The notes under the pieces are model-generated. The model was given only the letters and a program-made list of their open reading frames with translations, did no database searches and was not told the DNA's origin. Of a stretch of 64,000 nt of DNA, positions 45,101-54,940 are shown one piece after another; position 1 is the first letter of the stretch; every line of letters begins with the position of its first letter. Source of the stretch: Mytilus trossulus. Lineage: Eukaryota; Mollusca; Bivalvia; Mytilida; Mytilidae. Where the stretch lies: the NCBI RefSeq assembly GCF_036588685.1, contig NC_086379.1:19205862-19269861 (forward strand). Direction: 5' to 3'. A program made the position numbers and the translations under genes.

Positions 45101-48100
45101 TTGAGCAAACACATCAATACTCATTAAATATCATATTTAAAATAATAATATTTTAGAAGAAAAATATGGCACATGCATTTATTCTGATACTTATAAAGCG
45201 ATGTCACGCAAATATTTGACATGAGCCTCGTTCCTTGTAGAAATTTATTAAGCACTTTCTGACAAGCTGTGACGCAGTACGCCTTACTGTATTCTTGCAA
45301 TAATCACAAATTATCTCATATTTTAGATAAAATGACACATTTGCAATTACAGCATCTCTAAAACATAACATGATGTTTTAATATCAAAGAAAACAATACT
45401 GATCTAACCTTTCAGATTGAGCGGATATTATTTTCCTCTTTGACAAGACATAATATCTAATGCAGGAACATTTACAATGTATTTAAACATACCATTGAAA
45501 AAGCTTTATCTGATTATAGATCAGCATGCAGTATAGATTCTACCACTGAAATTAGTATGAATGAATTTTTCTCCACTTGAAATTCAACTGTTGACAGTGA
45601 AAGATAAAGTAATCAAAAATGTTGGTTGTGGAATCCTTTACTTTAATGGTTTCAGACAATATGTAATGAAACTTCATCTTTCTTTTCCAATGATCTACAA
45701 ACAGATGTTTTCTGTAAAATTTGGCCTAGTCAGGCCTTTTTCAGGATGTCCTTATAGCAAATTCAGAGGTATGTAAGAAAATTATAACAAGTCGAATTGA
45801 ATTGATTTAATATTGATTTTAAAAGGAAACAACTCTTACTCAATTCAAATCAATGTAAACCAGAACTTCTATGTATACTATAATAGAAATAGGTAGAACC
45901 TATAGATAATTGTATAGTTCTTCATTAATATGATAGCGTAATGATTTTATCAGATAAGTATCACCTCTGACTGTTTAAATTTAATAAGACATGCAGACAA
46001 GGGAAGTAACTCAATTAGTCAATTGAAAATTCTAATGCAATTTGTATGTAACAATTTTTTTCATTGGCTAAAAGTTGCCGTCAAATCCACAGTTGACCTG
46101 GCGTAACTAAGGAGGGACAACCATTTTGAAATAATTGAATCAATAAATGTTCGATTACTACTACATGTATATAATCGAAAACAAAACAACACATACCTCA
46201 AATTTGCCGCTTTAATGTTATTTTATCCAAATTTGAAGCGTACAGGTAACGTAATAACCTCCAGTTTGTAAGTTTTCATTTGTATGACGTCACGTTTACC
46301 CATGACGTCTTTGCGCCAAAATCATTCATGAAGTTTTGCGGATTTTTTTTTATTTGTCAAATTTAGACATTTTTCCAAGTTTTATCAAATTATTTCATTT
46401 TGAAATGCATTAGAATCAGAATAACAGTACTGTAGTTGAAGAGTTGCCACCATCAATTTTGATTTGACGGTGGCAACTCTTCAACTACAGTCCTGTTATT
46501 CCTTAAGTCACTATCATGGTCAATTGTTCCATTATGAAATAACACCCAAATACACAAAATATAGGGAGGTTGATTTTTTAAGGGGAGTTAATAAAGTTTT
46601 AGGAAAGATAAATCTTAGCACAATTATGAACAGCCAATGACTCATTTTTATTATTCTGTTAATGATGTTGAAATAACGAAATTCACGAGGTCAATTGAAC
46701 ATTTCAATCATGTTTGACTTATTGCTGTTAACAGTTTATCTCAATCTATAATAATATTCAAGATAATAACCAAAAACTGTAAAATTTTCTTGAAATTACC
46801 AATTCAGGGGCAGCAACCCAACAACGGGTTGTCTAATTTGTCTGAAAATTTCAGCATGTTCAGGGCAGATAGATGTTGACCTGAAAAACAATTTTACTTG
46901 TGTCAGATTTGCTTTAAATTCTTTGGTTTAAGAGTTATAAGCCAAAATCTACATTTTACCCCAATGTTTTATTTTTAGCCATGGTGGCCATCTTTGTTGG
47001 TTGACTGGGTCATTGAACACAATTTTAAACTAGATATCCCATTGATTATTGTGACCAAGTCTGGTTAAATTTGGTCCAGTAGTTTCAGAGGAGAAGATTT
47101 TTGTAATAGTTAACATAGATGGACAACAAGTAATGAGAAAAGCTCACTTGGCCATTTGGTTTAAAAAAAATCTTATATAGGTGTCAGACAAATTTACAAA
47201 ATGCAAACATCTCAAATTTTTTAAGTCTCAGTTTTTTTTCTAAGGAACTATTCACAGTGAGCTATGTTTTATCTTATCATTTTGTAAGGAACTATCAACA
47301 GTGAGCTATGATTTATCTTATCATTTTGTAAGGAACTATTTACAGTGAGCTATGTTTTATCTTATCATTTTGTAAGGAACTATTAAAAGTGAGCTATGTT
47401 CTATCTTATCATTTTGTAAAGAACTATTAACAGTGAGCTATGTCTTATCTTATCATTGTGTAAGGAACTATAAACAGTGAGCTATGTTTTATCTTATTAT
47501 TTTGTAAAGAACTATTAACAGTGAGCTATGTTTTATCTTATCATTTTATAAAGAACTATTAACAGTGAGCTATGTTTTATCTTGTCATTTTGTATTGTAA
47601 AGAACTATTAACAGTGAGCTATGTTTTATCTTATCATTTTGTAAAGAACTATTAACAGTGAGCTATGTCTTACCTTATCATTTTGTAAAGAACTATTAAC
47701 AGTGAGCTATGTTTTATCTTATCATTTTGTAAAGAACTATTAACAGTGAGCTATGTCTTATCTTATCATTTTGTAAAGAACTATTAACAGTGAGCTATGT
47801 CTTATCTTATCATTTTGTAAAGAACTATTAACAGTGAGCTATGTTTTATCTTGTCATTTTGTATTGTAAAGAACTATTAACAGTGAGCTATGTTTTATCT
47901 TATCATTTTGTAAAGAACTATTAACAATGAGCTACGTTTTATCTTATCATTTTGTAAGGAACTATAAACAGTGAGCTATGTTTTATCTTATCATTTTATA
48001 AAGAACTATTAACAGTGAGCTATGTTTTATCTTAATTTTGTAAACACAGTGAGCTATATTTATTTTATTATGTTGTAAAGACTTTATCTCCATCAGCAAC

Positions 48101-49842
48101 ACATTTATATCATAAATCACAAAAATGACAATATAGTATGAAACTGTATGGACACTCCACAATAAATTAATGATCTTTCAGTTATATTTGAATCGTTATC
48201 TAAACAAATGGGGTAAATTGAAATCATTTCCTTGTTTCATTTGTGTTAATATGTACATGTATATATTATATTATCAACGCAATAATACATGGTATTAATT
48301 TTGTGTGTGCCTACTAATATCCAATTTCTACACCTAAAGCTTTAGGTTTTATGCTTTTATAACAATTCAATGCAATGCCACAATATTAATGAATGGCTGT
48401 GATGAATCTGTTTATTAAGACAAAATGGAGTCTGATAAATAGAAGAAGGCATTGATTTTCGCTTGAAACCTTGAAAGAAGACCATGTAAATCTGATTAGT
48501 TTTCTTAATTAAATACAAAATTTTCTTTATGTGAGTTTTGCCTTGTTTAACAGTTTTTTCTGACAGACTGAGATATGTGCAGTGGATGTGCATTAATAGT
48601 TATCAAAGGTACCAGGATTATAATTTAGTACGCCAGACGCAGAAGCAGAAGAAGTGTACAGAAATTTAGAGCTTAAATTTGAAGCTCTGTCATGTTGCAG
48701 TTTGACTTAGAACTGACCTAAAAATTTCTGATAGTTTTACAGTTTTGAAATTGGCAAAATAAATGCCATTGCACACATTTATACAGTAACTTAAACCTCT
48801 AGTCCATCAGATTGTGACATTTTTTTGTAAGGTTACATAACAAAATGATTTTTTGCAACATGAAAAAAATCATGATGTATTCTCTATATTGAGGATTGCA
48901 TCTTTGTAAATTTTACAAGTTTTTCTAAAAAAAAAAATTAAATTCTGGAATGATGTGTTGTATTTATATTTGCTTGCATGGAATTTCTATAAAAAGACAA
49001 TGATTTTAATTAAGTTGACCAATCAAACAAGTGATGCAAAAAACATTCTATTTCAAATTTTGAATACAAATCCTTGAATAAAAATACAAATACGCACAAT
49101 TCATCATCATTGATATTTCAATACAAAAATTTAAATAAAGAGCTGCGGGCTGTTTTGTGCTTGTAGAGTTCCCTTAAGACAATAAGTGGATACCAGATGG
49201 TATGCAGTGTTGTCAGATAAAAAAGACAAATACCGCTACATTGACAACAACACTTAAAGTAAACTGCATTTTTATTGTCGATATGTTCGCCGATTAGATC
49301 GGCTTCATCAGGACAAAGTATAAAAAAATTTGTAAAAGTATTTGGTACATGTATGTATCAATAAAATCAAAAGAATGTAATGTTTGAGTTTAAATCATTT
49401 GAACATACAAAGTTCAAAAACCTAACTTTGAACTTTGTCCGGTTTAATATTCATTGCTATAATCACATTTATCATTGGAAATTTCTGATGTGATTATCTA
49501 AACTTCATGAAAAGTTTCACTTCATATTATCAAAAAATTTAAGGTTAATGCAGATAGGATCAAGAGCTTGAAATCCTTTAGGTTTCACTAAAAAGACAAG
49601 GGTTGGAGGATCACCATGACCCCTCAAAAGTCTGTATTGGACAAATTGATAACTACCTTTATTACTGGTCCTACGGAAGTATTCCCCAATATAGCCAGCT
49701 GTCCTTGGTAAATTCTATCAGCGCCAAGCTCTCCCGCATGATCCACACGGATTATTTTGTCCACAAGTTCTCTACTGCGTTTCTGTCTAGCCATCTTGCT
49801 CATACAACGACATGGTATTCGTACAAGTGAACTTGAAGCCAT
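36173..49842 (-). CDS. COQ7: 5-demethoxyubiquinone hydroxylase, mitochondrial, 6 coding exons
   Basis: COQ7/CLK-1 hydroxylates demethoxyubiquinol, the penultimate step of ubiquinone synthesis, on the mitochondrial inner membrane. Exons in transcript order: 49842-49657, 43260-43146, 41277-41193, 39244-39190, 38922-38854, 36250-36173. They sum to 588 nt, giving 195 residues plus TGA; all junctions are GT-AG and the phases agree. The N-terminus is rich in Ser and Arg with no acid until E25, fitting a mitochondrial presequence. Carboxylate-bridged diiron ligands are all visible: E38 in DHAGE, E68-x2-H71, E120, and E156-x2-H159. The hydrophobic [18 protein letters not shown] segment (about 86-103) is a family hallmark. 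The human protein is 217 residues, the difference lying in the presequence. Two introns carry tandem copies of the preceding exon's end. The frame stays open upstream to 50016, but the ATG at 49842 starts the presequence. Confidence 0.95.
36660..36925 (-). repeat. Dispersed mussel repeat, family B (reverse copy), COQ7 3' flank
   Basis: GGGGCCAGCTGAGGCCATCC, GGTGGCCATCAGCTGTTATC and CCCATTTCCATTCTCAATTT match the family at 10000-10150 and 22131-22230 on the other strand. It lies in COQ7 intron 5, between the last two coding exons. Confidence 0.7.
37203..37375. mobile_element. Small foldback element, COQ7 intron 5
   Basis: GAGATAACTGTATTGTATTTG at the left end is answered by AAATACAATACAGTTATC at the right. 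Arms of about 45 bp extend inward to CATCAATTGATG and CAATTGATG. Confidence 0.8.
38178..38250. repeat. Short 20-bp tandem repeat
   Basis: Four units of about 20 bp based on CTCAAATGACAATGTAACTT, directly next to the 120-bp array; both contain CTCAAATGACAA. Confidence 0.75.
38253..38875 (-). repeat. 120-bp tandem array copying the end and donor of COQ7 exon 5
   Basis: Five 120-bp units start at 38253, 38373, 38493, 38613 and 38733; a sixth, partial unit at 38853 is the real exon end. On the minus strand each contains a version of CTAGAACATGATGCTGAAAAG (the last about 21 nt of exon 5) followed by GTACATTG or a close variant. The rest of the unit is intron sequence. Confidence 0.9.
40435..40896. 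repeat. Two-copy 176-bp repeat with GACG microsatellite and ACCCCCGC ends
   Basis: CAAGTGTTCGGTAAACAGGA occurs at about 40500 and 40669. Both copies continue through AGTGATGAATCTGAAAAC to TAGTTCCTGAGAAAAATGTG. A GACGGACGGACAGACGG run follows near 40812-40840. ATACCCCCGC (40457) and GCGGGGGTAT (40884) are inverted termini. Overlapping minus-strand frames here are repeat-driven. Confidence 0.7.
41010..41032. repeat. (AT)n microsatellite
   Basis: Uninterrupted AT dinucleotides in COQ7 intron 3, next to a partial family-B repeat. Confidence 0.85.
41819..42022. mobile_element. Small MITE, COQ7 intron 2
   Basis: TACTGTAAACCAACTTATTT opens and AAAATTGGTTGTTTTACAGT closes as imperfect inverted ends of about 20 bp. 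No coding potential. Confidence 0.6.
42127..42350. mobile_element. Small MITE, COQ7 intron 2
   Basis: ACTGTAGATTCAGAAATTAT at the left is answered by TGTCTGAATTTACAGTA at the right. Internal TTATTATTGCAAATAATGCG is also partly palindromic. Confidence 0.65.
42361..42690 (+). mobile_element. tRNA-derived SINE, COQ7 intron 2
   Basis: The 5' head is tRNA-like: A box GTGGTGTAGTGGTTAGTG (about 42368-42385) and B box GGTTCGATTCC (42413-42423), followed by CGTTCGGGA. A longer conserved-looking body (CTTGCACGTTAAAGACACCC, TAATGCCGCTACAAGGCAGC) runs to about 42690. The body resembles the shared domains of molluscan SINEs, but I cannot name the family. It lies antisense to COQ7. Confidence 0.8.
42798..43200 (-). 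repeat. 58-bp tandem array copying the end and donor of COQ7 exon 2
   Basis: Seven 58-bp units; the one at 43146-43200 is the true exon 2 end and six more follow in the intron, with exon-like ends at 43088, 43030, 42972, 42914, 42856 and 42798. On the minus strand each unit carries about the last 47-55 nt of exon 2 (encoding [15 protein letters not shown]) and the donor GTAAGAGC; the outermost copy has GTATCATG instead. Units are almost identical, so the expansion is recent or homogenised. Confidence 0.95.
44004..44220. mobile_element. MITE, COQ7 intron 1
   Basis: GGGACGACATCAAAAGTTCA at the left and GATCTTTTGATGTCGTCGC at the right are inverted ends; both continue with AGGATAAAAAACTTA or its complement. 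Internal poly-C runs. I recall it as abundant in mussels. Confidence 0.8.
46420..46500. mobile_element. Hairpin MITE, COQ7 intron 1
   Basis: Arms 46420-46454 and 46466-46500 (35 bp) differ at only two positions around an 11-nt loop; the core word is GTAGTTGAAGAGTTGCCACC. It would form a long near-perfect RNA stem. Confidence 0.85.
46795..47165 (+). repeat. Dispersed bivalve repeat, family D
   Basis: Contains AGCCATGGTGGCCATCTTTG, then TTGGTTGACTGGGTCA, CCAGTAGTTTCAGAGGAGAA and AGCTCACTTGGCC. I recall closely related sequence from many bivalve loci. Non-coding. Confidence 0.7.
47241..48060. repeat. 44-bp satellite, about 18 copies, COQ7 intron 1
   Basis: Unit built on AAAGAACTATTAACAGTGAG followed by CTATGTTTTATCTTATCATT and TTGT. 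Starts at 47244, 47288 and 47332 fix the 44-bp period. Two units carry the same short insertion (TATTGTAAA). No meaningful frame. Confidence 0.9.
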
Positions 49843-50110
49843 TTTACAAATTATCTGTTTTAAATAAATAAAAAGGTAAAAGTAAATCATAAACTTAATA
49901 AAAATTTGTCCATGGGTCGCAGATACCCCCACTTGCATAAATAATGTTATAAAGGGACATGAATTAAGATAAAACTGATGTTGTAAAATAGTTTTACATT
50001 CTTTTATTATAGACATTTTCGTTTAATTGGTAAACGTCTGAACGTCATTTACCGTGGTAATTACGTAACTGTATATTGGACGTCGCTACTTAGCGACGTT
50101 ATTGTATTCC
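49843..50110 (-). promoter_or_regulatory. COQ7 promoter-proximal region
   Basis: Immediately upstream of the COQ7 start. It contains a CpG-bearing 20-bp palindrome at 50080-50099 (ACGTCGCTA, CT, TAGCGACGT) and other ACGT words near 50041-50070 in otherwise CpG-poor DNA. ACGT-core sites suit bZIP factors, but no transcription start is visible. Confidence 0.35.
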
Positions 50111-53100
50111 TACATGTAGTTTAGATAAAGATTTCGTTCAATGAAGACGTTCTTCATCATTTCTTTAGAATATATGTCAAAACTGATACTAATTAAAATT
50201 GAGAATGGAAATATAAATGGGGAGTGTATCAAAGAAACAACAACCTGACCAAAGAGCTGAAAACATATCAAATATCCTCATATCAAAATTAGTTGTGAAA
50301 AATAAATTTACAATATGAAAATTTGATTAATTTAAAAAAAAATGTTTTCCAAAAATGTTAAACTGTTGTTCTCTTTTTTTTACAGCAATAAGTTAATACC
50401 TCTGCTATTGGACTATCAGTCCCGAATGACATCAACAGTACTGACATGATTTACAGCAAATCTTGGCTTACTAAAATTGGCCATTTATAAATTTATAAAT
50501 TTTAAAGAAACATTAAGGGTTTCAACTCCCTTGAGGGCAATTCTGTATGTGTCTGTAATTTGGTGAAATGTGGTTGTCATTTGTTGCCAGTGATATTGTT
50601 GTCTTTTTTTCAAAACTACCTCTTAGACTACCCTTTTTTTGAAGGGAAAATGCATTGTTTTTTTTTTAGGAAATTTGGAAATTTTGACATATTTAACCAG
50701 AAAGGAACATTTGGGGGAGGGGAAAGAAACGGATACAATGACGGTATATAATACATTGAAAACCATGTGTGTAACTGTTACAAACACCGTGATGATTCGA
50801 ATCAGAATCCCTCATCTCAAAAACGCTTTCATTATATTAAAATAATAACATGAATATGAAATTTACGTATCATTACAACCGACGCCATCACTGTTTGGGA
50901 AAAATGTACAACTTATTGGGAGGAATTTTAAGCCATTTTATTTTGTAATTGGGAATTTTCTGTAAAGGCAAGAACCAAGTATTGGGGGTAATTTCAGGCT
51001 AACAATATCACTGGTTGCTGTGTAACATATTTGTTTTTCGTTTATCAATGTGTTCATTATTTTGTGCATAAATAAAACTGTAAATAAAATTGTAATACGT
51101 TTGTAATTTCCAGGCCATTTATAGCTAACTATGCAGTATGGTCATTATTGAAGGCCCCTTGGTGATCTGATTGGCATATCACTTGAACCGTAAATGACTC
51201 ACTGCCTTAATTGGAGACCTGTCTGCAAGTTTTCATTCTTAGCATTGTCTATGGGTTTCAGAAAATTTAAATGAAACAAACTTAAGTCAGAGTGGGGAAA
51301 TAAAAATAGGGGCAGATGGATGGACACTTGATACCCTGTTGCCTATGATGAGGGCATAAAAAAGATGATAGTGGTTTAGTAATTGAAGGTTGAATCAAAT
51401 TTTCACACTTCATGGGGACTATGCAAGAAGTCCCTCTGGTCTGGTTTCGGTCATCTGATAAGTCTTTCAATTTTGTTTACTACAGTTATATATATAATTA
51501 CCAAACAAAAGAAGTTAATGAGCATAGCATATATATACCGGTACAGGATTTCAAGGCAGAAGGGTAAGAATGCCATTGTATGTTACTGTTAGCCATACCA
51601 GTCAACTCACCTTATTTTTAGGGTCACAGTCACCTGAGAATTTCACTCCTGGCATATTCACAATTTTTATACAACCTGCCAAGTTGTTAAATAACTAGTG
51701 AATTCAGTAAATGACAATTTGGCAAAATTAGTTACTGTTTTTTGTCATGTAAGTATCCCTATTACTATTAGGACCCTCAAGTAGGGAGTAAAATTGTGCA
51801 TACAGACATTAAACCTAAGATAATTTAATTGATTTAATGTCCAGTGGCAAATATTTCATGCATGTTCAGTACCATTAAAGATAAGAACAAATAAAGTATT
51901 TAATTTAAAGTCTGTTCCGTCAACTTTAGGACAATGACACCAACAGTTCTGACAACAAAATTATGAGGTGGGGGATGACCTTTTTCGAGACCAGTATTTT
52001 TTAAGCTCAGGATTTCGTGATTGATCCTTTTGGGATCAGGGAATTCTTTTTTCAAATTTTGGGATTTAGCGATTTAAATAACATGAAATTCGGGACCTCA
52101 GGATTTCATGTTTTTAAGCCAGGGATTAGGACCCTTCCAACCCCCAGGGCATAATAAATAATAGGTTTGATTGCCCAAACGCTACCTACCCAGAAAAAAG
52201 CTGCCTTCTCAAATTCTTTTATTGTGCTGATTTGAAGAAGTTTTTTTTAATCAAATAGGCATGAAGACTATTAAACATCTGATACTTCAATTTCTTTTTT
52301 TGAAAAAAAAAAGAAAATGCCTACCTACCTACCCACTGTCTCAACCTTTGGGTAGGGTTTGGGCAAACCAGAATATTTTTAATTGTGGCCCTACCCAAAA
52401 GACAACTTTCGAGTTCGATGCATTACGGTCAAAAACTCTAGTGAACGTCATTTGTGCGTTTATAGGGGTGTCGTCACTTCCATTCTAATAAAGAGCGAGC
52501 GGTTGGGAAAATATAATTCTATATTGTACAAATTATTCGGCAAATTGAATTCTCAAAATTGACAATCAGCATTGCTGTCATTCGGAAATTGTCATTAAGT
52601 ACATGTACCTACAGAACAACCGTTATTTCTAAACTCTATTTTATCCTGCACATGCAATGACGATCACTAAGACACTTGATGAACATAAATAGTGCAAGGA
52701 TACAGGCGACCCCCTCTATCTGGTAAATGATGTCTGTCATAAAGGCGCGTATAATTTACGATTTTTTTCAAGTGACAGATGAACTCGAAAGTGGTCTTTT
52801 ATGCATGCAGTGTTTGAAATTAAATCAAAACATTACATCAGAAATCAAGATCAACATATCAAGGATGATATGACCTTCATTAAAACTTTAAATCTCGTGA
52901 CACAAAGATATGCTAACTAACAGTATTGGTGATATTTTGAAACTAGTAGTTACAAACTAATTCTACTGCACAGGTCAGATTTATATTATAATTTGTACGT
53001 GACCAAGACCATGTTATCATATAACAACTCAAAATTCAAATTATAAATTAATTAAATATGTCCTTTAAACTGTCGTAGAAAATAAATTACAGTCGTATTA

Positions 53101-53927
53101 TCAATGTGTCTGTCCTATGTGACCACAGTTTTAAAACTTGAAGAAAGTTACGTAAATCGTCTGCTATAAATATGGGCGCTGACATATTGAAGTCTCGGAG
53201 AAAATATTATAAACATTTTTTTTTTAAATCACTCAATAAATTGAGTACATGTCCTTGGTTCGAAAGTATTTTTTTTAATTCATCAACAATGCATAATATT
53301 TGTTATGAAAACGTTTTAATTTTTTTACCCATTGATAAAAATTGTAAGATTATTTTTTTAACCAATCAAATCTCAGGAAATTGTAATATTTTGATGAAAC
53401 AGCTGAGAGCAAGATCTGTCAGAATTTGTGAATGGAATTGTTAGATTTTTGTGTATTGGGAAATTTCATCAGATGTAGAACTCACATAATACACAGAAAA
53501 CGATTGAGAAAGAGTAAATAAAAACGATTTAGAAGTTGACATGAAAAATTAGGTAAGGAATTTTTATTCAATTTATAATTATTTATGTTTCAATCAAAGA
53601 TGCTCTTTTTGTGATTGACAGATGATATACAATGTCAATGTCAAGTATGAATGAAATGTCTGTTAATAACTACAAATTATTAGAACATTGAATGAATAAA
53701 TAATGCATTTCATTCTTAGATGCTTTCAAATTTCAGGTATGCAAAAATTGATTTTGTATTTATAATTTTATACATGTTAAAAATTGATGCATAATTAAAA
53801 AGATTTTATTGAGCTATTTATTGAGAATTTCAAACAAAAATTTCTGATAATGGACTATTTTAAATGCATTTAAAAAGTAGCACATTTATATTTTTTTTGT
53901 ACCTTAAAAATATAAATAGGCCATTAG
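50111..53927. other. No gene recognised; scattered repeat fragments
   Basis: Holds a family-B fragment (50199-50270), a family-A fragment (51108-51180), diverged low-complexity stretches near 51960-52150, and an inverted pair around GCCCAAACGCTACCTACCC (about 52172) and GGGTAGGGTTTGGGCAAACC (about 52352), probably a small MITE. Short frames have no recognisable domain. Confidence 0.5.
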
Positions 53928-54204
53928 GGAGCTACCATTTGATTTTTATGGGGGGGGGCTAGGATGAAATTTGAAAAAAATAGGCAGGACAGGAGTTTTG
54001 ATTAAAAAAAAAAGGCAGGATGAGACACTTGCAAAAAAAAAAAAGCCAGGATGACAATTTAGGTAAAAAAAGTCAGGATAAACTAAAAAAAACGAACAGA
54101 GTGAAAAATAAAAAGGCAGGACAGAGATTACAGTAAAAAAAAAAAGGCAGGACAAAATTTTTCATCCTAGCCCCCCCCATAAAAATCAAATGGTAGCTCC
54201 CTTA
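53928..54204. mobile_element. MITE with internal AAAAAGGCAGGA array
   Basis: GGGAGCTACCATTTGATTTT at the left and AAAATCAAATGGTAGCTCCC at the right are perfect inverted ends, both leading to ATGGGGGG...CTAGGATGAAA or its complement. The interior is about six A-rich units with GGCAGGA. Confidence 0.9.
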
Positions 54205-54282
54205 GGGGTCCTCTGGTTTGAATTGTTCTACATTTGTCAATTCGGGCCTTGTAATGTATAATATGAGGCAGGCATAACCTGT

Positions 54283-54940
54283 GAATGGGGACGAAGTCTG
54301 TATGTATTATATTTTTAATTCAAAATGTTGATAAAAGAAAACGAAATACTGTGCGTAACGTTCCCGATTTTGGTTCCGTTGTTAGGGAATTAGATGTGAC
54401 GTTCTTTAAGTTATGACGTCATATTAGATGTAAACAAAAGAAACGCTTTCATCAGGAAACGTAACGGTTTTTTTTCATATCAAACAATTATTAAAATTAA
54501 ATTTGTATTGAGATCCAAACTTATGTTTTACTAGACTGGTAAATATAAAAAAAAGTTCAAAGTCTCATGCAAACAAGACAGATTTCTGCGCAAATGCGGG
54601 AAAACCGGAACAGGAACTAGATCTGAAAAAAAACGTTAACGATTTTGAGTTCATTAGTACAATGAAAAATTCGGGAAATTTTCCCGATTTTTTTTTTTTT
54701 TTTTATTTTATTGAATTTTCTACCGTAATTGGGGACTTCGTCCCCATATAAATAAAGGCAACAGTAGTATACCGCTGTTCAAAACTCATAAATCCATGGA
54801 CAAAAAACAAAATCGGGGTAACAAAGTAAAACCGAGGGAAACGCATTAAATATAAGAGGAGAACAACGACACAACACCGAAACACAACACACACAGAAAT
54901 GGACCAAGCAACAGACAAAACACCACGAGAATTTTTATTG
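54283..54940. repeat. Mussel repeat block, family E
   Basis: GGGGACGAAGTC (54287) and GACTTCGTCCCC (54734) are inverted. The part from 54755 (GCAACAGTAGTATACCGCTG, AATCCATGGACAAAAAACAA) is a sequence I recall as very abundant in mussels. No coding frame. Confidence 0.65.

Noticed and set aside
49624-50016. Longer COQ7 start at 50016 and continuation past 49657
   Set aside because: The residues before the ATG at 49842 look like translated AT-rich flank, and the residues after VIK are intron: a GTAGTT donor there joins in phase to the EMWEDEK exon.
50384-50450. Spliced exon after the TTTTTTTTACAG tract (NKLIPLLLDYQSRM)
   Set aside because: No partner exon, and the sequence resembles a dispersed repeat tail rather than a conserved protein.
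54703-54918. 71-residue minus-strand frame
   Set aside because: It lies wholly in an abundant dispersed repeat.
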